Source of the DNA: JBFWMG01 sp050251715 | GTDB lineage: Bacteria > Desulfobacterota > Desulfovibrionia > Desulfovibrionales > Desulfovibrionaceae | Length of the DNA stretch: 64,000 nucleotides | Reading direction: 5' to 3' | NCBI GenBank assembly: GCA_050251715.1 | Contig: JBFWMG010000004.1 | Span: 62,001-126,000, forward strand | Part shown: positions 52,211-61,555 of the stretch, in pieces | How positions within the stretch are numbered: the first letter of the stretch is position 1 | Layout: each line of letters starts with the position of its first letter | Translations under genes and position numbers: made by a program | Notes under the pieces: model-generated | The model's input: only the letters and a program-made list of their open reading frames with translations | What the model was told of the DNA's origin: nothing | Database searches by the model: none

Positions 52211-54316
52211 CTATCCAACCTTGATGAGGCCGCCCTTGATGGTGGCCATGCCGCCGCCGTCAAAGGTGCCCGTGGCGCTGCCCTTCACGCTGACCATGGC
52301 GCCCTTCACGTCGGTCTTGGCCGAGCCGTTCACCTCGCACTGCACGCCCTTGGCCGAGAACTTGACCCCGGCCTTGATGGCCACGTTGGTGCCGCCCTTG
52401 ATCGTGGCGTTGGTGCCCGCCTTGGCCGTCAGGTTCATGCCCGCCTTGGCGGTCCAGTTCTTCCCGGCCTTGGAGGTGAGGTTGCCGCCCGCCTTCTGGG
52501 TGATGTCCTTGCCCGCCTTTTCCGTGATCCCCTTGGACGCCTTGACCGTGATGTTCTTCTTGCCCGTGATGGTGATGTTGCCCTTGACCGTGATGGCCAG
52601 ATTGCCATCGATCTTGAGCGTGTAGTTCTTCTTCACCTTGGCGGTGTAGTTCTTCTTGGTGGTGTGGGTCTGGTTGCCGTCTATGGTCAGGGCGCGGTTG
52701 CCCTTGATCTTGTGCGTCTCGTTGCCCTTTTTCAGGGTCGTGGTCAGGTTGCCCTTGTCCAGGGTCACGGTGCGGTTGCCCTTCTTGATGGTCAGCGCGT
52801 CGTGTTCCTCGACGATCTCCGTGGTGCGGTTGTACTCGATGACCTCGTTCAGATCCTTTTGCGCGTGGAGGTAGATCTCCTCGCTGTCCTTCTTGTCCTC
52901 GAAGCGCAGCTCGTTGGAGCCCTCGCCGCCCTTGGACGAGTTGGACTTGATGGTGGACTGGGTCATGTTGGCGGGCAACGCATAGGGCACGGTCTGCGTG
53001 GCGTTGTACACCGAACCCGTGACCAGGGGCCGGTCCGGGTCGCCTTCCTCGAAACTGACCACCACCTCCTGGCCGATGCGCGGGATGAATATCTGGCCCC
53101 AGCTCTTGCCCGCCCAGCCGTGCGCCACGCGGATCCAGCACGAGCTGTTCTCGTCCTTGGCGCCTTCCTGGTCCCAGTGGAACTGCACCTTGATGCGGCC
53201 GTACTTGTCCGTGAAAATCTCTTCGCCGCTCTTGCCCACCACCACGGCGGTCTGGGTGCCCGCGATGCGCGGCTTGGGCGTGGACTTGACCGGGCGGAAC
53301 ACCGAGGCCTCGGGATGGGCCTCGAACTCGTTGCGGTATATCTCCTGCCCGGCGTCGTGCACCACGCGGCGCAGCGCCCAGGCGGCGTTCACGTCGGCGC
53401 GGGGGTGGTCCGAGAGGGTGAACTTGTAGCCTGCCAGGAGCGCCGCGGTGCGGCTGGTGCCACGCAACAGCTTTTCCTGCACCTCGAATGCCTCCAGCCG
53501 CTTGCCCGAGCGCCCCTCGCCCGCGTCCTTGGCGGTGTACCCGCCGGGATATTCGTAAATGCGGTGCGTGGCCGTGCCCGCCGAAGTGACGATGAGGTCG
53601 GTCTCCGGGGTCTCGAAATTGTAGTCCTCCATGGAGTACTTGCCCGGAATGACCTGCTGCTCCAGCATGCAGCCCGAGACCATGGTCTCGTCCACCCAGT
53701 TGACCAGGTCGTCGCGGAACACGGCCGTGGCCGCGTTGGGACAGGCCACGATGGCGTCGGCCGCGTCGGCCAGCACCATGGTGTGCTTGCCGTCCTCGTG
53801 GGTGAAGAAATAGTAGATGCCCTCATCTTCCATCAGTCGGCAGATGAAATCATAGGCGGTTTCCTGGTACTGCACGCAGTAGGTGCGCGCGGTATAGGTG
53901 CCGGTCAGGGAATTCTTGTAGTCCGCATAGCCCAGGTCGCCAAAAATCTTCTCGATGATGTCCGGCACGGACAATTCCTGGAAAATGCGGGAATCCATGG
54001 TCTTGGTGAGCAACCAGAACCAGGGGTGCAACTCCGCGTAGTAGATGGTGAAACGCCCGTCCGTGCGCCCCTGGGAAAAGCGGCCCACCACCCCGTTGAT
54101 GTAGCGGCTCTTTTCGCCCGGCAGGGTCACGGTCACGGTGACCGCCTTGCCCACGATGGTGGCGAAATCCAGGTCCGAGGCCTCGGAATACATGTCGAGG
54201 AAAAAGGTGAAGGGCCGGGAAAGGTGCTCCTCGCCGTGCATGTGGCGCATGAGCAGCTTGTCCGCGCCAAACGGCGTGGAAATGGAGAGGTAGTATTGAT
54301 CCTGGGTGACGGCCAT
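52211..54316 (-). CDS. vgrG: T6SS spike protein VgrG (TssI)
   Basis: 701 residues. The gp27-like base is recognisable at residues 1-380 (YYLSISTPFGADKLLMRHMHGEEHLS, VQYQETAYDFICRLMEDEGIYYFF), followed by the gp5-like OB region (KYGRIKVQFHWD, CWIRVAHGWAGKSWG, PRIGQEVVVSFEEGDPDRP). A C-terminal beta-helix of many short G/K/T-rich repeats (LTIKKGNRTVTLDKGNLT to LKIDGNLAITVKGN) forms the needle. The end is short, without a fused effector domain. CAGGA precedes the ATG. It lies 30 nt after clpV 2 and is followed by the MORN-like gene. Confidence 0.95.
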   Translation of the reverse strand: MAVTQDQYYLSISTPFGADKLLMRHMHGEEHLSRPFTFFLDMYSEASDLDFATIVGKAVTVTVTLPGEKSRYINGVVGRFSQGRTDGRFTIYYAELHPWFWLLTKTMDSRIFQELSVPDIIEKIFGDLGYADYKNSLTGTYTARTYCVQYQETAYDFICRLMEDEGIYYFFTHEDGKHTMVLADAADAIVACPNAATAVFRDDLVNWVDETMVSGCMLEQQVIPGKYSMEDYNFETPETDLIVTSAGTATHRIYEYPGGYTAKDAGEGRSGKRLEAFEVQEKLLRGTSRTAALLAGYKFTLSDHPRADVNAAWALRRVVHDAGQEIYRNEFEAHPEASVFRPVKSTPKPRIAGTQTAVVVGKSGEEIFTDKYGRIKVQFHWDQEGAKDENSSCWIRVAHGWAGKSWGQIFIPRIGQEVVVSFEEGDPDRPLVTGSVYNATQTVPYALPANMTQSTIKSNSSKGGEGSNELRFEDKKDSEEIYLHAQKDLNEVIEYNRTTEIVEEHDALTIKKGNRTVTLDKGNLTTTLKKGNETHKIKGNRALTIDGNQTHTTKKNYTAKVKKNYTLKIDGNLAITVKGNITITGKKNITVKASKGITEKAGKDITQKAGGNLTSKAGKNWTAKAGMNLTAKAGTNATIKGGTNVAIKAGVKFSAKGVQCEVNGSAKTDVKGAMVSVKGSATGTFDGGGMATIKGGLIKVG

Positions 54317-54346
54317 GGTCCTGTCCTGGGCGGCTGGGGCGCGCCG

Positions 54347-57300
54347 CTAGCGATCCTTCTTGTCCGGAAACGATTCGTGCAAGTCCTTGTACCACTGCCG
54401 CCAGCCCTTGTACTTGGGCGGCACCAGTTGCGAAATGTCCTCGATGCTGCGGTTCTTGTCCAGCCGTTGCAGGGCGCGCACGCGGTCCGCGTCGTCATCT
54501 TCGGAGGACGCAGGGGGCGGGGCAACGGGCGGCGCGCCCGCCGAGGGGGGAACGGACGGCGGGCCGGAGGCCGGGGGCTTGGGCGGCGCGGCGCGCCGGG
54601 GTTGCGGAAACGGCGGCGGCGGAGGCACCTCGTCGTGCAGCCCGATAACCGGCTCGGCGTCCGTGGACTGGGGAGCTCCCTTGCCCCTGTTGACGGCGGG
54701 CGAGGCCGTGGGCCTGGGCGGCGCGCTTGGGGACGGGAACGACCCGCCCGGGGGCTGGGGCAGCGCAAAGGGGGACCGCGCCTTGCCCTGGGCATCAACG
54801 GGAAAGGCCGGAGCCTTGGGCTGCTCGGCCTGGGGCCGGGGCGGCGCGGCATGGGTTGGAACGGCCTGGGGTGGCGCGGACACGGGCGTGGCCTGAAGCG
54901 GCGCGGGCGCCTGCCCCGGCGCGGGCTGGGCCGCCTCGTCCGGTTGCCCCATGGGCCGGAAATCGAAATCAAAGTCGCCCGACGGCCCCATGGTCACATG
55001 GATGCGGTGCAGCTCCTTGCCATAGCCGATCTGGAGCAGCAGCTCCCGCGACAGTTCGGGCAGCAGGTCGTGGTTGATGATGGTGTCGATGGCGCGCGCG
55101 CCCGCATCGCCGCCGCCCTCCGGCCCGGTGCAACGCCTGGCCACCGTGGCGGCGACCTCGGGATCCCAGGTCAGCGCCGCGCCGTGGTTGCGCAGGATGC
55201 GTCCCCGCAGCCGGTCGAGCTTGAGCTTGGTGATGGCCATGATCTCGCGCTCGCCCAGGGCGTAGTAGGGCACCACCACCAGCCGTCCCAGAAAGGCGGG
55301 CTGCCACGCCGCGCGCAGGGCCGGGCGCACCGCAGCCACCAGGTCGGCCTGGGCCGGACGCCGCGCGCTCCTGGCGCACAACGCCTCGATGGCCTCGGCC
55401 CCCAGGTTGGAGGCCAGGATAATCAACGTGTTCTTGAAGTCCACCGAGAGTCCCTCGCCGTCCTCCATCACGCCCTTGTCGAACACCTGGTAAAACAGTT
55501 CCAGCACGTCCGGGTGCGCCTTTTCCACCTCGTCGAGCAGGATGACCGCGTACGGGTTGCGCCGCACCGCCTCGGTAAGCACCCCGCCCTGGCCAAACCC
55601 CACGTAGCCGGGCGGCGCGCCCTTGAGCGAGGCCACGGCATGCGCCTCCTGGTATTCGCTCATGTTGACCACGATGCAGTTGCGGCTGCCGCCGTACAGC
55701 AGTTCGGCCAGGGACACGGCGGTCTCGGTCTTGCCCACGCCGCTGGGGCCGACGAGCAGAAACACGCCCACCGGCTTGCTGGCGTCCAGCAGGTCGGCGC
55801 GGTAGGTGCGGATGTGGCGCGCCAGGGTTTCCACCGCCTCCGGCTGGCCGACGATCCGCTTTTCCAATTCCTCGCCCAGCACCAGGATGGCGTCCAGCTC
55901 GTCGCGCACCATGCGGCCCATGGGAATGCCGGTCCAGGCCGAGACCACGCGCGCCACCACCCTGCCGTCCACCGCCGGGTGCACCAGCGGGTTGCCGCCC
56001 TGCGCCACGGCCAGGTCGTCCTGGGCCGCCCGGTATTCGCGCCGCTTGGCAGCCAGTTTTTCCAGCTGCACGTCCGTGGCCGAGCGGCCAGGGGCATGCA
56101 GCTCCCTTTCCAGCGCGTGCAGCCGCTTGACCAGGCGCAACTCTTCCTTGAGGCGGCGTTCCAGATCCTTGTTCTCCGTGGCCAGCAGGTCGTATTCGGC
56201 GCGCAGGCCGGCAAGCCGTTCCTCGTTGCCGCCGCCCGTGCGCCCCTCGCGCTCCAGCACCGCCATCTCGGCCTTGAGCCCGGTCAGGCTCTGGGCCGCG
56301 ATCTCCAGGTCGCGGCAGATGCCGGACTGCTCCATGGCCACGCGGGCGCAGGCCGTGTCGAGCACGCTCACCGCCTTGTCCGGCAGCTTGCGGCCCGCGA
56401 TGTAGCGCTGCGACAGGCGCACCGCCTCGACCACGGCCTCGTCGCGGATGGTCACGCCATGGTGGCCCGCCAGCCGCTCGGCGGCCAAGCGCAGCATTTC
56501 CACGGCCGCCGCCTCGTCCGGCTCGTCCACCTTGACCACGGTGAACCGGCGCGCCAGCGCGCCGTCCTTCTCGAAATATTTCTTGTATTCCGACCAGGTG
56601 GTGGCCGCCACGGTGCGCAGCTCGCCCCGCGCCAGGGCGGGTTTGAGCAGGTTGGCCGCGTCCGACGCGCCCGTTGCCGCGCCCGCGCCGATGAGCGTGT
56701 GCGCCTCGTCGATGAACAGGATGACCGGCGAGGCCGAGGCCTCGCATTCGGCCAGCACCCGCTTGACCCGGTCCTCGAATTCGCCCCGCACGCCCGCTCC
56801 CGCCTGCAACTGGCCCAGATCCAGGGCGCGCACCGCCACGTTCTTCAGCGGTTCGGGCACCTCGCCCTGGGCCACGCGCACGGCGAACCCCTCCATGACC
56901 GCGGTCTTGCCCACCCCGGCCTCGCCCACGAGGATGGGGTTGTTCTGCCGCCTGCGCATGAGGATGTGGATGCACTGCCAGATTTCCGCCTCGCGCCCGT
57001 GCACCGGGTCGATCTTGCCGTCCCGCGCGCGGGCGGTCAGATCCACGGTGAAGGCGTCCAGCGCCGAGTCCGTGGCTGTGGCCGTGGCCGCAGCCGCAAC
57101 CGCCGGAGCGGCCTTGCCCCGCGTGAGCGGCCTGCCGGACAGCGCCTCTTCCTTGGAGCCGCGCACCACCGAGACCGCCTGGTCGCGCAGCGCGTCGCGC
57201 GGGATGGCCAAGAGGCTCTTGCAACTGGTGGTGATGGCCGCGTGCAGCGCATCGTCGTCGATGCACGCCACAAGCACGCCGCCCGAGCGCACCTCGGGCC

Positions 57301-57622
57301 AGCCCAGGGTCAGCGACGAGGCGAGCCACGCCTTTTCCAGCAGCGCGATGAGATGGGGCGAAAAGGTGGGCGAACGGGTGGCGCCCCATTTGAGGCCTTC
57401 CACGGCGCGCGACAGCTCGGTGGCCATGTTGCCCGCGTTCACCCCGAAGTGGGCCAGCAGCCGTTTCAGATCGGAGTCGGCATAGTCCAGAAGCTTGAGC
57501 AGCAGGTGCTCCACTTCCACATGGTAGTTGGTCTGGAACACCGCCAGCTGCGTCGCTTCCTCAAGGGCGCGGCGGCAGTGGCCGTTCAGCTTGGCGGCAA
57601 GGGATTCAAGCGTATAGCTCAT
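54347..57622 (-). CDS. clpV: T6SS AAA+ ATPase ClpV (TssH) with long Pro-rich C-terminal tail
   Basis: 1091 residues against about 880-900 for ordinary ClpV. The N-terminal Clp-N region, AAA1 (GEAGVGKTAV, ILFIDEAHTLIGA), middle coiled coil, and AAA2 (GPSGVGKTE, VILLDEVEKAH) are all intact up to about residue 885. The last 200 residues are a Pro/Ala-rich, low-complexity linker (APAPLQATPVSAPPQ) ending in a conserved-looking SIEDISQLVPPKYKGWRQWYKDL segment. It overlaps tssG by 17 nt. It probably disassembles the sheath and the tail may dock to another component. A second, tail-less copy is in the same operon. Confidence 0.92.
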   Translation of the reverse strand: MSYTLESLAAKLNGHCRRALEEATQLAVFQTNYHVEVEHLLLKLLDYADSDLKRLLAHFGVNAGNMATELSRAVEGLKWGATRSPTFSPHLIALLEKAWLASSLTLGWPEVRSGGVLVACIDDDALHAAITTSCKSLLAIPRDALRDQAVSVVRGSKEEALSGRPLTRGKAAPAVAAAATATATDSALDAFTVDLTARARDGKIDPVHGREAEIWQCIHILMRRRQNNPILVGEAGVGKTAVMEGFAVRVAQGEVPEPLKNVAVRALDLGQLQAGAGVRGEFEDRVKRVLAECEASASPVILFIDEAHTLIGAGAATGASDAANLLKPALARGELRTVAATTWSEYKKYFEKDGALARRFTVVKVDEPDEAAAVEMLRLAAERLAGHHGVTIRDEAVVEAVRLSQRYIAGRKLPDKAVSVLDTACARVAMEQSGICRDLEIAAQSLTGLKAEMAVLEREGRTGGGNEERLAGLRAEYDLLATENKDLERRLKEELRLVKRLHALERELHAPGRSATDVQLEKLAAKRREYRAAQDDLAVAQGGNPLVHPAVDGRVVARVVSAWTGIPMGRMVRDELDAILVLGEELEKRIVGQPEAVETLARHIRTYRADLLDASKPVGVFLLVGPSGVGKTETAVSLAELLYGGSRNCIVVNMSEYQEAHAVASLKGAPPGYVGFGQGGVLTEAVRRNPYAVILLDEVEKAHPDVLELFYQVFDKGVMEDGEGLSVDFKNTLIILASNLGAEAIEALCARSARRPAQADLVAAVRPALRAAWQPAFLGRLVVVPYYALGEREIMAITKLKLDRLRGRILRNHGAALTWDPEVAATVARRCTGPEGGGDAGARAIDTIINHDLLPELSRELLLQIGYGKELHRIHVTMGPSGDFDFDFRPMGQPDEAAQPAPGQAPAPLQATPVSAPPQAVPTHAAPPRPQAEQPKAPAFPVDAQGKARSPFALPQPPGGSFPSPSAPPRPTASPAVNRGKGAPQSTDAEPVIGLHDEVPPPPPFPQPRRAAPPKPPASGPPSVPPSAGAPPVAPPPASSEDDDADRVRALQRLDKNRSIEDISQLVPPKYKGWRQWYKDLHESFPDKKDR

Positions 57623-58700
57623 GGTCCACCCTGAACGGCTCTTCGGTCCAGGTGCGCAGGGTCACGCCCACTGCCGCGTCCTTCTCGTGCGGCGCGGCCC
57701 CCAGCCACGCGGTCCAGCCCAGGTAGGAACCGTCCGAGGCGCCCAACCGTGCCTGGCGGGCCTCCGGAGCCTTGACCTTGAACCGGATGTCCGCATCCAG
57801 TTCCGCCTCGGTGTAAAAGCGCACCAGCTGGCACAACGGCTCGAACGCCTCCCCCACCGGCAGGAAATTCACGTAGGTGTCGAAGTCGAGCGGACCCACA
57901 TCGAGCCGGAACCGCGCCCGCTGCTCCCACACCCGGCCGCCCAGGAGCGCGCTTTCGCCCAGCACGTTGTTCGCGCCCTTGCGCATGCCGATGCGGGTGT
58001 ACTGGTCCGGCTCCAGAATGTACCAGCCGCCCGTGAACTGCGTGCCGCGCACGGTCACGCCAAAATAGTCGGACAGCATGTTTTCCAGGCCGACCATGGA
58101 CCGGGGCTGGTTGGCCAGCAGCGCGGTGTAGCGCAACAGCGCGCCGTCGTGCACCGCCAGCCGCCCCACCGCCGCGCCCGGCTTGCCGCGCAGCCCCTCG
58201 GTGCCCATGCCCATGAGCGAATAGGCATAGGTGGCGAACAGCGAATGGGACGGATGCTTCCACTCGAACCCCAGCCGCCGGGTCTTGCGCACCCGGTACA
58301 TGAGGCTGACAAGGCGGTGGTTGAAGATGTCCAGAAAATCCTTGAGCACGAAATCGCGGCGCTTGGCGCGATCCAGGATGAGCTCGGTCAGCGCGCCGGG
58401 CATGGGGCCAAGCGCGCCCGTGAGGCCCATGAAGGTGACCTCCATGTTCGCCGGCCCCTTGTCCCCTGTCTCGGGCGCGGGGGGGCGGACCTCAAAGACC
58501 TCGCTGGCCGGGAAGTCGAAGGACACGCGGGAGGTGAAGCGCACGGCTTCCTTGTCCGGCTGCGTCTCCTCGCCGGGCGAACGCAGCCAGGGCCGCAGCA
58601 TCTCCAACAACCGCACGGCCTGGTAAAAGCCGAAGCGGTGTCCCTCGTCCTGGAGCCAGTCGGCTACAGAATGATCTGATCGCCAGCCATGGGGGGCCAT
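57606..58700 (-). CDS. tssG: T6SS baseplate protein TssG
   Basis: 364 residues, in the family range. The N-terminus (VADWLQDEGHRFGFYQAVRLLEML) and segments FPASEVFEV, VTFMGLTGALGPMPGALTELIL, DFLDIFNHRLVSLMYR and FGVTVRGTQFTGGW are typical of TssG (ImpH/VasB). TssG works with TssF and TssE in the baseplate wedge. Its start overlaps the end of tssF by 37 nt, and its end overlaps clpV 2 by 17 nt, showing a tight operon. The start could lie a few residues inside. Confidence 0.94.
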   Translation of the reverse strand: MAPHGWRSDHSVADWLQDEGHRFGFYQAVRLLEMLRPWLRSPGEETQPDKEAVRFTSRVSFDFPASEVFEVRPPAPETGDKGPANMEVTFMGLTGALGPMPGALTELILDRAKRRDFVLKDFLDIFNHRLVSLMYRVRKTRRLGFEWKHPSHSLFATYAYSLMGMGTEGLRGKPGAAVGRLAVHDGALLRYTALLANQPRSMVGLENMLSDYFGVTVRGTQFTGGWYILEPDQYTRIGMRKGANNVLGESALLGGRVWEQRARFRLDVGPLDFDTYVNFLPVGEAFEPLCQLVRFYTEAELDADIRFKVKAPEARQARLGASDGSYLGWTAWLGAAPHEKDAAVGVTLRTWTEEPFRVDHELYA

Positions 58701-60478
58701 TGCTTCCAGACTCCTTCACGCTGCACGCTGGAAATCTTCAACTGCGTGAACGAATTGATGGACACATACATGGCGAAGAATCGGTTGAGCACCGAGGCCA
58801 GCAGGTAGGCGCTGCTGCCCACGTACAGGCTCTCGTCAAAGGTGAGCGACACCTCGATGCCGCGCGCGAATCCCTTCCACGCCTCGCCGCGCATCTGGCG
58901 CACAACGCGCTTGGTGGTCATTTCCTTGATGCCCGCCACCTGCTGGAACACGAAGGGGCTGTCCGCATAGTTGTACAGGAACAGCATCTCCCGCAACGCC
59001 TTGAGACTCGCGTCGGCGTTGGACAACGACAGGTGGTTGAGCGACAGGTGCGAGATGAGCCGCCACAAGGTCGAACCGCCCAGGGGCGGATCGATCTGCA
59101 GGGTGGGCTTTTTCAGCATCTCGATGGCATGCAGGGGCGCGGCTTCTTCGATCTCCAGCGCCGCGCCGGCGGGGATTTCCTCGGCCATGTGACGGTTCGT
59201 GCACAGGGTTCGGGCAAAAACGGACTGCACCGGCGGCAGGTTGGGCTGGAAATCCAGATCCACGAAGGACAACGACATCTCCGTGCCGGACAGATGCGCC
59301 GCCGTGGCCGGGAACCGCCGCCCCACCCAGAACGCGGCCTGCTGGTCCGCCTCCATGTGGTGGGTAAAGGAAAAATACGATTCGTAGGGAATGGAGTCGC
59401 CGCCGCCCGGCTCGAACGCGCTCACGGACTCGATGGTGTGGATCTCGGTGGAGGCGTTGCGCCGCACGTCGGCCATGAGGCGGTAGTCGGTCTGGGTATG
59501 GTCCAGCCGGATGGGCTCGGTGATCTTGGAGAACAGGTTGATGATGGGCGCGCAGCCAAGCCTGAAGGTGTCCGCCCCTATGGTCAGCCGCCCGGTGGGC
59601 AGCTGCTTGAGCAGGATCAGGATGTCGAACGACTCCTCGGCCTTGGACAGGTCGATGTTGTCCACGTCAAAAAAGAGAAATTTGTCCGGGAAGGTGAAAT
59701 ATTCCTGCAGCAGCCGGTAGCCCGGGTGGGCGTGGGGCTGGAAGGGCAGCACGGCCTCGTCCCGGTCAAACCCCACGGGCCGCAGGCTGTTCTGGGACAG
59801 CATTCTCGGCCGCGCCGTATCGCCGTCGGGCAACAGCGCCACGCCGCGCACCTGGGTGAACAGCAGTTCGTACAGCGCGAACACATGCAGCAGGTCGCCG
59901 TGGATGAAAAACCGCAATTGCCGCATGGACAGCTCGTTGAGCGGCACGCCGTCCGCCCGCAGCCGGATGCGCAGAACGCTCGCCACGTCCGCCGCGCTGT
60001 CCAGGAAGTCGAACTGGTCCACGGATTCGAAATCCGCGCCCACCACCTCCACGGGCCACAGGGTCACCGGATAGCAGGTCCGGAAGCGGCAGGTCACGCC
60101 ATCCGCCCCGGATTCGGCATAGAGCCTGGTGTGGCGCGCAATGGTGTGCCCGCCGGTCAGTTCGCCCTGTTCGGGGTCGGGCGTGAACTGGACCACGCTC
60201 ATGGATGGCACGGGGCACAGATAGTGCGGATACAGGATGTTCAGGAGCGCGGTGGAGACTTCGGGCAGTTCGTTGTCGATATTGAGCTGCACGCGCGCCG
60301 ACAGAAAGGCGAAGGACTCGATGAGCCGCTCGATGAGCGGATCCACGCACTCGTCCACGCCCATCTCCAGGCGGTGGGCGATCTTGGGGTAGCGGCGCGA
60401 GAACGCCCCCCCCATGGTGCGCAGGTAGCTTAGCTCGCGCTGGTAATAGCGCAGCAACTCGTCATTCAATCCACTCAT
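58664..60478 (-). CDS. tssF: T6SS baseplate protein TssF
   Basis: 604 residues, normal length. The N-terminal YYQRELSYLRTMGGAFSRRYPKIAHRL is diagnostic of TssF (ImpG/VasA), followed by VDPLIERLIESFAFLSARVQLNIDNELPEVSTALLNILYPHYLCPVPSMSVVQF in family order. TssF binds TssG to form the wedge of the baseplate, with TssE and TssK. Overlaps with tssE (17 nt) and tssG (37 nt) imply translational coupling. Confidence 0.95.
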   Translation of the reverse strand: MSGLNDELLRYYQRELSYLRTMGGAFSRRYPKIAHRLEMGVDECVDPLIERLIESFAFLSARVQLNIDNELPEVSTALLNILYPHYLCPVPSMSVVQFTPDPEQGELTGGHTIARHTRLYAESGADGVTCRFRTCYPVTLWPVEVVGADFESVDQFDFLDSAADVASVLRIRLRADGVPLNELSMRQLRFFIHGDLLHVFALYELLFTQVRGVALLPDGDTARPRMLSQNSLRPVGFDRDEAVLPFQPHAHPGYRLLQEYFTFPDKFLFFDVDNIDLSKAEESFDILILLKQLPTGRLTIGADTFRLGCAPIINLFSKITEPIRLDHTQTDYRLMADVRRNASTEIHTIESVSAFEPGGGDSIPYESYFSFTHHMEADQQAAFWVGRRFPATAAHLSGTEMSLSFVDLDFQPNLPPVQSVFARTLCTNRHMAEEIPAGAALEIEEAAPLHAIEMLKKPTLQIDPPLGGSTLWRLISHLSLNHLSLSNADASLKALREMLFLYNYADSPFVFQQVAGIKEMTTKRVVRQMRGEAWKGFARGIEVSLTFDESLYVGSSAYLLASVLNRFFAMYVSINSFTQLKISSVQREGVWKQWPPMAGDQIIL

Positions 60479-60944
60479 GGAACGCGTACCTGCCCTGTTG
60501 CAAATCCAAAAGCAGCGGGAAGGATACCGGCTCGCGCCCGGTCCTGTCCAGCACCAGCATGCCCTCCAGCACCACCTGCAACCGCTTGTACTCGCCGGGC
60601 ACCGGGGTGATGAACACCTCCACCTCGCGCAGCCTGGGCTCGAACGCCTCCAGGAAACGGCGCAGGATGGTGCGCATGCGCAGCTGGTCGTCCTTGTTGG
60701 CGGTGTAGTAGTTGCCGAAGTCGGGAATGCCGTAATCGATGACGCTCAAGTCGCGCGTATCGAGTTCCGGAACGGAGAAGGAGGTGCGGGTGTTGAGCAG
60801 CCAGAGGAGATCCCGCCGCACAGACTCCTTGTATTCCGTCAAGGTCAGGGTCCGCTTCGGAACCCGCTCGTGCGAACGCAGCGGTTCCACGTCCACGAGC
60901 CGGTCCAGAAGCGGAGCCCTGATGTCTGACTTCGGCCTGCGCAT
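60462..60944 (-). CDS. tssE: T6SS baseplate protein TssE (gp25-like)
   Basis: 160 residues. The gp25/GPW fold is seen in LLDRLV, SVRRDLLWLLNTR, LSVIDYGIPDFGNYYTANKDDQ, LRRFLEAFEPRLREVEVFI. TssE nucleates sheath assembly on the baseplate. GAGGGG precedes the ATG at 60942-60944, and the gene overlaps tssF by 17 nt. It is 13 nt after hcp, in the same direction. Confidence 0.93.
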   Translation of the reverse strand: MRRPKSDIRAPLLDRLVDVEPLRSHERVPKRTLTLTEYKESVRRDLLWLLNTRTSFSVPELDTRDLSVIDYGIPDFGNYYTANKDDQLRMRTILRRFLEAFEPRLREVEVFITPVPGEYKRLQVVLEGMLVLDRTGREPVSFPLLLDLQQGRYAFHEWIE

Positions 60945-60957
60945 CCCCTCTTACGCG

Positions 60958-61458
60958 CTACGCGATCTTCTTGGAGGACAGGTCGTGGCTCACAGGCTGA
61001 GCCGCGCCGCCCTTGCCGTCGGCACGCTGCTGCGGCGTGTACACGTACTGGACGTAGCTGTAGTTGAGGGAAATGTTTTCAATGGGAAGGTCACCACCGC
61101 CACCCGCGATGTTGTAGGACGTCACGATGACGTTGTTCATGATGATCTTCAGGTACTCAACGGGCTTGTTTTCCGTGTCGCCGCTTGCGCGGTAGCAGGT
61201 CACCGTGCAGGAGGGAATCTGCATGCCGCTCCAGCAATGCTTGAGCAGGTCGTCGGTGGCCGAGCTGATGTATTTCGAATAGCAGAAGTCATTGTGCGTG
61301 GCGGCTTCCACGGTGCCCGATCCGGACACGCTGCGGGTGGCCGACGACGTCTGGGTGAAGCTGTGACTCCAGGAAAGCATCTCGATCTCACCAACGTGCT
61401 CAGCGGCGTCACTGCCGCCGGTGATGCCTTCCATTTTGATATACGCATTAATGGCCAT
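60958..61458 (-). CDS. hcp: T6SS inner-tube protein Hcp (TssD)
   Basis: 166 residues. The Hcp start MAINAYIKMEGITGGS and the following EIEMLSWSHSFTQ, ISSATDDLLKHCWSG and ISLNYSYVQYVYTPQ match the family's order, including the first strand and the loops that stack hexameric rings. AAGGAGAGAG precedes the ATG at 61456-61458. The gene lies 97 bp after tssC. Hcp forms the expelled tube and carries small effectors. Confidence 0.96.
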   Translation of the reverse strand: MAINAYIKMEGITGGSDAAEHVGEIEMLSWSHSFTQTSSATRSVSGSGTVEAATHNDFCYSKYISSATDDLLKHCWSGMQIPSCTVTCYRASGDTENKPVEYLKIIMNNVIVTSYNIAGGGGDLPIENISLNYSYVQYVYTPQQRADGKGGAAQPVSHDLSSKKIA

Positions 61459-61555
61459 ATCTCTCTCCTTGTGGAATCATTACGTCGTTCTTGGTCGGCG
61501 CCGGTACATGTGGCGCGGCGGTCCCTGCGGGCCGCCGCGCCGTCAGGTCATGTGG

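Noticed and set aside
52148..57634. Plus-strand open frame of 1828 codons opposite clpV 2 and vgrG
   Set aside because: It is the antisense shadow of two well-recognised T6SS genes. The composition (His/Gly/Arg/Ala-rich) and lack of any domain fit a GC-rich complement, not a gene.
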